Assembly (NCBI RefSeq): GCF_014647255.1 | Contig: NZ_BMOV01000006.1 | Coordinates: 172,198-236,197 of the forward strand | DNA from: Iodidimonas muriae | GTDB lineage: Bacteria; Pseudomonadota; Alphaproteobacteria; Sphingomonadales; Rhodothalassiaceae | Length of the DNA: 64,000 nucleotides | Reading direction: 5' to 3' | Shown: piece after piece, positions 58,101 to 64,000 of the stretch | Layout: each line of letters starts with the position of its first letter | Position numbering within the stretch: the first letter of the stretch is position 1 | Made by a program: the position numbers and the translations under genes | Notes under the pieces: generated by a model | Seen by the model: the letters and a program-made list of their open reading frames with translations, nothing else | Databases searched by the model: none | What the model was told of the DNA's origin: nothing

Positions 58101-59732
58101 ATGGCGGTGCAATCCAAAGGGATAAAATCAGCAGTTTTTGGGAATAGAGGGCCGTCTTCACTTGCCGATGCGCTGTCGCGGACACGGCCAGTCCGCTATC
58201 TTAACCGGCCCGCCGGCCCGGTTGTGGCGCGTCCATCTTATGAATCACGGCAGGATGGCGGGGAACCTCCACAAGACACACAAGAAGATATATCCGCTTT
58301 TTCTCCATCCGAAACTTCAGACATGGCGACCAACGCTCCTTCCGCCCCTGAGGAACAGACGGCGAAAGACCATGAAACCGCCAATCGCAGCCCCCGGATA
58401 CAGCAGACACAGGTTCCAGCCAAAAAGCCCGGTCTGGCGCCGGATAAAGAGCGTGTGACGGAACTTTATAACACCGATAATCTCACCAAGATCAAAGACG
58501 AAATTCTCCCTGTGGTTTTGGATCAGATCGATGGAAAAGCCTTGGTGGGCTTAACGCGGGAAGAATTGCTAGAGGCCTTGGAGCCCATCGTTTTATCCAC
58601 CACCGCCGAACGCAAAATCATGCTCAACAACAAAGAATTGGGCTATCTGCGGCGCGCTCTTTTGGATGAAATTGTCGGATTTGGCCCCTTGGAACCGCTT
58701 TTGGCCGATTCCAAGGTCAATGATATTTTGGTCAATGCACCGGATCAGGTCTATGCGGAGCGAGAAGGGAAGCTGGAAATATCCGACGTTACCTTCCGCG
58801 ATAACGAGCATATTCTTCAAATCGCCAACAAGATCTGTAACTGGGTGGGCCGTCGGGTGGATATGACCACCCCCATGGCAGATGCCCGCTTGCCCGATGG
58901 CAGTCGTGTCAATGTGATTGTGCCACCTTTGGCCTTACGCGGGCCATCCATTTCCATCCGGAAATTTAGCAAAAACCGTATGGAATTACCGGATCTGGTG
59001 GCGCGGGGAAGCTTGTCTGAGGCCATGGCCCGGTTCATGCAGATTGCCACCCATGCCCGGCTCAATATCGTTATTTCAGGCGGTACGGGGTCGGGAAAAA
59101 CCACCATGCTCAATGCCTTGTCGCAATATATCGATCCCGGCGAACGCATTGTAACCATCGAAGATGCCGCAGAATTACAACTGCGCCAGCCCCATGTGGT
59201 GCCTTTGGAAACACGGCCGGCCAATCTTGAAGGTGCAGGTCAGGTGACCATCAGCGATCTTTTGGTGAATGCCCTGCGAATGCGGCCAGACCGTATCATT
59301 CTTGGCGAGGTTCGCGGGAAAGAGTGCTTTGATATGCTTCAGGCCTTTAATACCGGCCATGATGGCGGCATGTGCACCTTGCACGCCAACCGTCCGCGTG
59401 AAGCCATTTCCCGTATGGAAAATCTGGTGGCCATGGGCAATCCGAATTTTCCTACGCGGGCAGTTCGCCAGCAAATCAGCGAAACCATCGATATCGTTAT
59501 TCAGGTGAAACGGATGCGTGATGGAAAGCGGCGCGTCACAGATATTGTGGAAGTGATTGGCATGGAAGGGGACGTGATCACCACACAATCCCTTTATAAT
59601 TTTGAATATTCAGAAAACGAGCAATCGAATTCGGTATCAGGCACATATGAATATAGCGGCCTGCCTTTCCGCTGCGCCAAGCGGGTGCGTGAAGCCGGCC
59701 TCGGCCGAAATTTAGAAGAGCTTTTGCAATGA
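58101..59732 (+). CDS. cpaF: CpaF family secretion ATPase
   Basis: A TadA/CpaF-type ATPase, 543 residues, energising a Tad (Flp-type pilus) secretion system. Residues 1-110 are a disordered Pro/Gln/Ser-rich leader. The motor has VNAPDQVYAEREGK, Walker A GGTGSGKTTMLNAL, the Asp box IEDAAELQL, Walker B RMRPDRIILGEVRG, and the His box MCTLHANRP. GGGGGA stands five bases ahead of ATG 58101; an ATG four codons earlier is weaker. No other tad/cpa gene is in the window, so this copy is isolated. The stop overlaps the next gene. Confidence 0.92.
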   Translation: MAVQSKGIKSAVFGNRGPSSLADALSRTRPVRYLNRPAGPVVARPSYESRQDGGEPPQDTQEDISAFSPSETSDMATNAPSAPEEQTAKDHETANRSPRIQQTQVPAKKPGLAPDKERVTELYNTDNLTKIKDEILPVVLDQIDGKALVGLTREELLEALEPIVLSTTAERKIMLNNKELGYLRRALLDEIVGFGPLEPLLADSKVNDILVNAPDQVYAEREGKLEISDVTFRDNEHILQIANKICNWVGRRVDMTTPMADARLPDGSRVNVIVPPLALRGPSISIRKFSKNRMELPDLVARGSLSEAMARFMQIATHARLNIVISGGTGSGKTTMLNALSQYIDPGERIVTIEDAAELQLRQPHVVPLETRPANLEGAGQVTISDLLVNALRMRPDRIILGEVRGKECFDMLQAFNTGHDGGMCTLHANRPREAISRMENLVAMGNPNFPTRAVRQQISETIDIVIQVKRMRDGKRRVTDIVEVIGMEGDVITTQSLYNFEYSENEQSNSVSGTYEYSGLPFRCAKRVREAGLGRNLEELLQ

Positions 59733-59986
59733 CCGTCACAGATTTTGATCCGACACAAGAAGCCCGGCAGCGTAAGAGCATCTCCAAAGCGGCGATGGAT
59801 GTGGAACTGGTTTTGGCCGATGGCTCCCAATTAAGTGGCCATGTGTTTTTGGGTCGCGGCGAGCGTGTCTCCGACCTGTTGAACGACGACAAGCTGTTCT
59901 TGCCTTTCCGCGTGGAGAATGGCGAACTTTTGTTAATCGCGAAAAGCTCTATCGCCTTGTGCAAGCCGCTGGATCGGCCCAATTAA
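59729..59986 (+). CDS. Conserved small protein coupled to cpaF
   Basis: An 85-residue soluble protein without signal peptide or transmembrane segment. It has a strand-rich core AAMDVELVLADGSQLSGHVFLGRGERVSDLLNDDKLFLPF and no motif I recognise as catalytic. Its start overlaps the cpaF stop as ATGA, which implies a linked role. The call is by translational coupling only; function unknown. Confidence 0.75.
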   Translation: MTVTDFDPTQEARQRKSISKAAMDVELVLADGSQLSGHVFLGRGERVSDLLNDDKLFLPFRVENGELLLIAKSSIALCKPLDRPN

Positions 59987-60011
59987 AAGCAGCTGACCTG
60001 ATCCAAAGGGG

Positions 60012-61499
60012 CTATTCCTGCCCCGGATAAAAGCAGGCCGGATCAATAACAGGATAATCAATGGCTTGAATAATCTCATGGCAGCGCGCCAAGGGCAGGG
60101 GCGGCATGGACGATAAACCGGCCCCTAAGCTTTGCGGAGAAAGGCCGAGAAGATATCTTATCTCGTCGGAAGAAATATGTTGTTTTTGAAGAGCTTCTGT
60201 CACTGTTTTACGAAAAGACTGGAAGCTTCTTTGGCGAGAAACAAAACCACGCTCGCGCTTATGTCCGCCAAATGCTTTGGACAAAAGAGCGCCTTTTCCT
60301 GAAAACTCCGGCCAGATCAATGCGTCCTGCTTTTGCCTTGGGGCCTGTTCCCAAAGCCATTGCAATCGCGGATGCAACGGTATGATACGCTCATGCGTCT
60401 TGGGCTTCAGCGAACGGATATGCAGCACGGGCATATCATTCACCCATTGCAGGTCTTGCCAAAGCAAAGCGGCAATTTCCATTGCACGCAGACCACTGAA
60501 TAAGGCCAAAATAATTGCCCCATTCAGGGCCAAGGACGCAGGCGGCGGCGATAAAAGTGTGGTAATATCCTGATCACGCCATGCCAATTGCGGAAGGCCC
60601 GCATTGCGAAAATGCGATAGAAATCCATGAAACGGATTGTGACTGGCGCACAAACCCTGCCCATCGGCCCAGGTCCATATCGTAGATAATATCCGCAAAT
60701 GCTGCCGCACAACACGGTCTGTCAGACGATTTTCTGCATGGGCGAAGCGCGTTTTCAAATCCCAGAAATTCAACTGGCTTACGCCGCGCGACCGCCCCCA
60801 GTTCCGGTCGAATGTCTGTAAAATATCCACATAGTAACTCACATCCTCCCGGGTGATCTGCCGCATTGTTTTGGGGCCGATAAAGCCCGCAAACAGCCGA
60901 ATGGCCGGTGCATATTGTTGAGCGGTTTGTGTGGACCGTCCTGCTGACCGAGCCGTTTTCTCCCAATATTTGAGCCAGCTTTCACCTAGGGCCCCAAAAT
61001 TCGGCTCATATGCTTCGGCATTTTTGGGCACCTGCCCACGCAAAGACCGCCGCGCATCTTCTAATGCATCAAGCCGTGCTTTCAGATCCGGCGGCAAGCG
61101 ATCATAGCTTTCCAGCTCGCGGCGATCGATTTCCTGTTGCAGGGCCAGCGCTTCTTGTTTCAGCGCTGCTTGGCGTTCTTCAAGGGGTTTTTCTTCTGCA
61201 GCAACCTCATTAGGCCCCGCGAGATAAGCCGTGAGGCTTTCCTCATAAAGCCGATCCGGGGAAAGGGGATCGCTATATGGCTGTTCGCGCAATCGAGAGA
61301 ATTCCGCTTTCCACCGCAAAGCCATCGCTTCGGCTTTTTTTAGCGCAAGCTGATAATCCCGTGTTCCCAAGCCAAGGGTGATATGAGATTTCGGCCGCCC
61401 CGTTTTGGCGGGGAAATGATGGGCAATATCGCGCGGAATTTTGATGTTGAATGCAAAACCGCCCCCCGCCCGTTTTTTTACATGTGTCCCATGACCCAC
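60012..61499 (-). CDS. Tyrosine recombinase-like protein with degenerate active site
   Basis: 495 residues of phage-integrase architecture. An N-terminal region with GLGTRDYQLALKKAEAMA (about 41-60) resembles the arm-binding part of integrases, a long acidic helical insert follows (about 85-160), then a core-binding domain (170-295) and the catalytic region. Arg338 in FSGLRAMEI, Lys365-Lys367, and Arg430 in QSFRK are present. But the first His of the HxxR box is Gln427, the LLGH motif is LLGLS with Leu453, and no Tyr stands at the usual place after it. It therefore probably does not recombine DNA. No att repeats or tRNA gene lie next to it. Confidence 0.85.
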   Translation of the reverse strand: MGHGTHVKKRAGGGFAFNIKIPRDIAHHFPAKTGRPKSHITLGLGTRDYQLALKKAEAMALRWKAEFSRLREQPYSDPLSPDRLYEESLTAYLAGPNEVAAEEKPLEERQAALKQEALALQQEIDRRELESYDRLPPDLKARLDALEDARRSLRGQVPKNAEAYEPNFGALGESWLKYWEKTARSAGRSTQTAQQYAPAIRLFAGFIGPKTMRQITREDVSYYVDILQTFDRNWGRSRGVSQLNFWDLKTRFAHAENRLTDRVVRQHLRILSTIWTWADGQGLCASHNPFHGFLSHFRNAGLPQLAWRDQDITTLLSPPPASLALNGAIILALFSGLRAMEIAALLWQDLQWVNDMPVLHIRSLKPKTHERIIPLHPRLQWLWEQAPRQKQDALIWPEFSGKGALLSKAFGGHKRERGFVSRQRSFQSFRKTVTEALQKQHISSDEIRYLLGLSPQSLGAGLSSMPPLPLARCHEIIQAIDYPVIDPACFYPGQE

Positions 61500-61556
61500 A
61501 TTAGCCCCCCTTCTGTTACGCGACCCAATCGCATCAAGAAGACATGAGAGTAGGAC

Positions 61557-61575
61557 AGACTTTTTTAAAAAGTCT
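61557..61575. promoter_or_regulatory. Dyad ahead of the recombinase gene
   Basis: AGACTTTTTTAAAAAGTCT has nine-base arms around one central base. It lies 58 bases upstream of the recombinase start and just past the PAS_5 stop on the same strand. It could be an operator or part of a terminator; the arms and T/A runs allow both. Confidence 0.35.
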
Positions 61576-61590
61576 TTATAAGATAGGCAG

Positions 61591-62103
61591 TTATTTTTTT
61601 ATTCGTGGAACGCCCATAAAGAAAATCTGATAGCCATCCGGGCCTTTCCGGAACGGGAAGACACCCCGGGCCAAAATCCAGTCCCGGCCATCCACCGTTA
61701 ATTTTCCCTCGCTGAATTGGGGGCGTTCCTCTTGCAAGGCTGTCTCGAATTCGGCGATGCGGTGGACAAAAATTTCGGGGCTCAGTTGCTCGGATAAACG
61801 CTCATTACTCCAATGATGTTTCATGATCGAGCTGATGCCGCTTCCCTTCAAGCGAAGGGAGTAATCCAGCGAGCCATCAGCGCCCGGTTCCCGCTCAAAA
61901 ATGACCACCCAGGGCAGGGCATCCGGAACCCGGACTGGATTAAAGTCGGCCCGGGTGGGAATGGTCCCCTTTCCGATCTCTTTCCAATATTGATAGAACT
62001 GCCTCATTGGGCAGCATTCATCCAGATTTTCTGCAGAAACCGGATCTATCGCCAAAGAAAGGGAGAACTTCTTAAAACCTTGATAAAAGGGGCCTTTCAA
62101 CAT
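61591..62103 (-). CDS. PAS domain-containing protein (PAS_5-like)
   Basis: 170 residues that match the PAS_5 pattern of alphaproteobacteria: FYQYWKEIGKGTIPTRADFNPVRVPDALPWVVIFEREP, then LRLKGSGIS and a C-terminal strand set. No output domain is attached. Such proteins are common, often in multiple copies, and the ligand is unknown. It lies between a recombinase and a TRIC gene and no linkage to either is evident. Confidence 0.8.
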   Translation of the reverse strand: MLKGPFYQGFKKFSLSLAIDPVSAENLDECCPMRQFYQYWKEIGKGTIPTRADFNPVRVPDALPWVVIFEREPGADGSLDYSLRLKGSGISSIMKHHWSNERLSEQLSPEIFVHRIAEFETALQEERPQFSEGKLTVDGRDWILARGVFPFRKGPDGYQIFFMGVPRIKK

Positions 62104-62243
62104 AAATTCGACGCCATTTTATTGCGTTTGTGATCAACCCACCTATGCTTTTGTAGCGTAAACAGAAATAAAACAAAAGAAAAAGTATTTTATAATTTTC
62201 AAGGCATATCCTGATTTTGTTTGGGAACAATTTTGCTCAGGAT

Positions 62244-62864
62244 TCAAGAGTTTGGACGACTGGTCTTTCGTTTTGGCAGGCTCCATCCAAACCAGATGGC
62301 CAAGGCCCGGATCATAAATCCTGCGGCAAAGCCAAATCCTGCAGCCCAGATAAAGTCAAAACCCGCCAATGTGAGGGCCATATAGACGAACGCACCGCAA
62401 AAAGCCGCAGTGGCATAGACCTCTTGTTGTAAGATCAAAGGAATTTCATTGGCGATGATGTCCCGGATAATTCCGCCTGCCACAGCGGTCGCAACGCCCA
62501 TCATCACAGAAATCAGTGGATCGCCAGTCTCCAGATAGGCTTTTTGCGCTCCAGCAACAGCGAAAAGGGCAAGTCCTACAGCATCGGCCCACACAATCAC
62601 CTTGCGACGGCTGTTCAAGAAATTTTCCCCGAAATAGACCGCTAGAACGCCCACGCCGGTGATCCAGATTGGCCGCGTATCATCCACCCAAAAAACAGGA
62701 ACATCCAAAACCAGGTCGCGCAATGTGCCGCCGCCAACGGCTGGCATCAGGGCAAGAACCGCAAATCCGAAGATATCCATATCTTTACGCGCGGCAGAAA
62801 GTGCGCCCGATAGGGAAAATGCAAGAATCCCCACGGATTCAATCATGATAAACAAAGGGCTCAT
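62244..62864 (-). CDS. Trimeric intracellular cation channel family protein (UPF0126)
   Basis: A 206-residue protein with seven hydrophobic helices in two repeated three-helix halves. The repeat signatures are GGGTLRDLVLDVPVFWV and AGGIIRDIIANEIPLILQQEVYA, the glycine-rich helices with Arg-Asp that line the pore of prokaryotic TRIC proteins. It conducts cations in studied homologues and may aid ion balance. The start MSPLFIMIESVGI fits the first helix. The gene has a dyad 70 bases ahead of it. Confidence 0.9.
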   Translation of the reverse strand: MSPLFIMIESVGILAFSLSGALSAARKDMDIFGFAVLALMPAVGGGTLRDLVLDVPVFWVDDTRPIWITGVGVLAVYFGENFLNSRRKVIVWADAVGLALFAVAGAQKAYLETGDPLISVMMGVATAVAGGIIRDIIANEIPLILQQEVYATAAFCGAFVYMALTLAGFDFIWAAGFGFAAGFMIRALAIWFGWSLPKRKTSRPNS

Positions 62865-63372
62865 CGGCCTTTATCCTTGATGGATTTTCAGAGCTTTCCT
62901 CTGACAGCTGATACAAAACACGCACATACGATCTCACGCCGCGTGATAACCGATCCGTGCCGCCTCCAAAAGCCGTAAGTTCTAAATATGGCCGTCAATT
63001 TACAGGGGATTGGCAAATATCACAAACCCGCCAGTAATATCTTCAGAATCACCTTAACTTGTGATTTTTTCTTCAAGGTGCAGAAATAAACCATAGTTTA
63101 AGTACAATCTCTGACTATCTAATGGTTAACAGATATAAATTAAATAAATATAACAACATTGCACTATAGTTATTTATATTATTCTTTCATCAGATCAAAT
63201 CAAGATAAATTATTTGATGTTATTTGGCGTTTTTGCCAGACAATTACACATCTACATTAACATACGTTAATCATAATACCTCCCGTCACGCTTGCTTTTT
63301 CTGGATAAATTTGCAGAAATATTGTGTGCAATAATGCACCCCACGATCGTGGGATAACAAAGGAGCAAGGTT
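62865..63372. other. AT-rich intergenic region with two dyads
   Basis: The 508 bases between the TRIC gene and the XRE gene hold no gene I can support. Composition becomes strongly AT-rich from about 63000 to 63290. Three dyads stand out: TCACGC-C-GCGTGA at 62934-62946, ATTAAC-ATAC-GTTAAT at 63256-63271, and the perfect palindrome CCCACGATCGTGGG at 63340-63353. The first lies in the leader of the TRIC gene and the other two in that of the XRE gene. Confidence 0.6.
63340..63353 (+). promoter_or_regulatory. Perfect palindrome CCCACGATCGTGGG ahead of the XRE gene
   Basis: A 14-base perfect palindrome 19 bases before the start codon of the XRE-family gene. The position suits an autoregulatory operator, as many XRE repressors bind their own leaders. 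The ATTAAC/GTTAAT dyad 70 bases upstream is a second candidate. Confidence 0.4.
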
Positions 63373-63768
63373 TTGATATCAGGAGATCCCGTTGATACTT
63401 ATGTTGGACGTCGCATTCGGGAGCGACGAAAAATCGTCGGATTGACGCAACAAAAACTGGCCGAAAAGCTGGGTCTTAGCTTTCAACAAGTCCAGAAATA
63501 TGAAAAAGGCCTCAACAGAGTAGGGGTTAGCCGTCTGGTTAAGCTTTCTGCTGCTTTAGAGGTTCCAATCTCATATTTTTTCGAGGATTTGGAACAAACG
63601 GGGCAGGAAGCGCAGCTAAGGGGAAACCCGGCCATTGATCCGCACATCTTATCCCATGCGCAAGTTCTTGCCGTGGTGAAGAACCTTATCGGGATAAGGA
63701 ATGACCGCGTGCGTCGCCGGATTATGGATCTGATCCAATCAGTTCATGATTCACAAAAGGCGGCCTGA
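63373..63768 (+). CDS. XRE-family helix-turn-helix regulator
   Basis: A 131-residue DNA-binding protein. The helix-turn-helix lies near 12-66, with VGRRIRERRKIVGLTQQKLAEKLGLSFQQVQKYEKG, LGLSFQQVQKYEKG being the recognition part, and VGVSRLVKLSAALEVPISYFF the last helices. The C-terminal 60 residues are helical. TTG at 63373 is the start because AGGAG sits at 63361-63365; no ATG or GTG follows nearby. Similar short regulators are common in alphaproteobacteria, in several copies. A terminator follows. Confidence 0.85.
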   Translation: MISGDPVDTYVGRRIRERRKIVGLTQQKLAEKLGLSFQQVQKYEKGLNRVGVSRLVKLSAALEVPISYFFEDLEQTGQEAQLRGNPAIDPHILSHAQVLAVVKNLIGIRNDRVRRRIMDLIQSVHDSQKAA

Positions 63769-63843
63769 GATGTTTGAGACAAACACGATCTGACGATTAA
63801 AGACACGAACTATCCTAACCTTGCATGCTTCATGATATCTCGA

Positions 63844-63877
63844 CGGCGCATTCTGATTTTGGAATGCGCCGTTTTTT
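63844..63877 (+). terminator. Rho-independent terminator after the XRE gene
   Basis: CGGCGCATTC at 63844-63853 pairs with GAATGCGCCG at 63862-63871, ten bases perfect, eight-base loop, followed by six T. It is 76 bases past the stop. Confidence 0.88.
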
Positions 63878-64000
63878 ATGCGCTGCTCAAGCCATTGAAA
63901 CAGAATATAGAATTCTGCAAGAGGGCCAAATCGAGGGTTGGCCGGGATTCTGACGAAATCCGCCATATAAGCCCATAACTGGCTGATTTAAAACACAAAA

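Noticed and set aside
63256..63271. ATTAAC-ATAC-GTTAAT as a CtrA site
   Set aside because: The CtrA consensus is TTAA-N7-TTAA; here the two TTAA are six bases apart, so it was listed only as a dyad.
60012..63768. Recombinase, PAS_5, TRIC and XRE genes as a mobile island
   Set aside because: No direct repeats, tRNA edge, transposase or phage gene was found, and TRIC and PAS_5 are ordinary chromosomal families.

Overview
This 64 kb window is a piece of an alphaproteobacterial chromosome. Gene content is almost entirely housekeeping, coding density is high, and base composition is moderately GC-rich except for an AT-rich stretch near 62.9-63.4 kb. Several features point to this class: a GTTC-N7-GTTC LexA box in front of lexA, the order trpG-trpD-trpC-moaC-moeA-lexA with comEC nearby, a PAS_5 protein, a CpaF-type ATPase and an Hpt/receiver signalling pair. 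A member of a deep marine-type order (Kordiimonadales/Iodidimonadales/Sphingomonadales neighbourhood) is possible, but the sequence alone does not decide this. I see no rRNA, tRNA, CRISPR array or insertion sequence.

Layout. 0-7.2 kb: end of an AsmA-like protein, tyrS and anmK (divergent), an alpha/beta hydrolase, two tandem cysteine desulfurases, an adrenodoxin-type ferredoxin and a TfoX-like protein. 7.3-14.1 kb: GST, SDR, purF, cvpA, radA and the mlaF-mlaE lipid-transport pair. 14.3-26.8 kb: dnaB, then rpsB-tsf, then a long operon pyrH-frr-uppS-cdsA-dxr-rseP-bamA-skp-fabZ covering translation, isoprenoid and phospholipid synthesis, envelope stress proteolysis and outer-membrane assembly. 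26.9-33.4 kb: an RDD protein, gltA, gltX, comEC and lexA. 33.4-42.4 kb: the coupled operon trpG-trpD-trpC-moaC-moeA, a divergent polysaccharide deacetylase and ppiD-trpE. 42.6-45.6 kb: tpiA, secG, pyrG. 45.6-50.6 kb: an acyl-CoA dehydrogenase and a dctP-dctQ-dctM TRAP transporter. 50.6-54.9 kb: a 914-residue membrane-anchored coiled-coil protein divergent from an Hpt / receiver / Hpt cluster. 54.9-64 kb: a cold-shock protein, pepN, cpaF with a coupled small protein, a degenerate tyrosine recombinase, a PAS_5 protein, a TRIC-type membrane protein and an XRE regulator.

The observations most worth a second look are these. (1) The bamA-skp-fabZ block goes straight to a terminator, with no lpxD, lpxA or lpxB, so lipid A synthesis genes are missing from their usual place. 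(2) The two desulfurases plus ferredoxin look like an isc operon whose scaffold, carrier and chaperone genes are gone. (3) The receiver protein at 53.9 kb has Asn where the phosphoacceptor Asp should be, and is flanked by two Hpt genes next to a TipN-like coiled-coil protein. (4) The phage-type integrase at 60-61.5 kb has lost both catalytic histidines and the tyrosine nucleophile. Start codons were chosen from Shine-Dalgarno spacing, gene overlaps and family lengths; alternatives are given where they matter.
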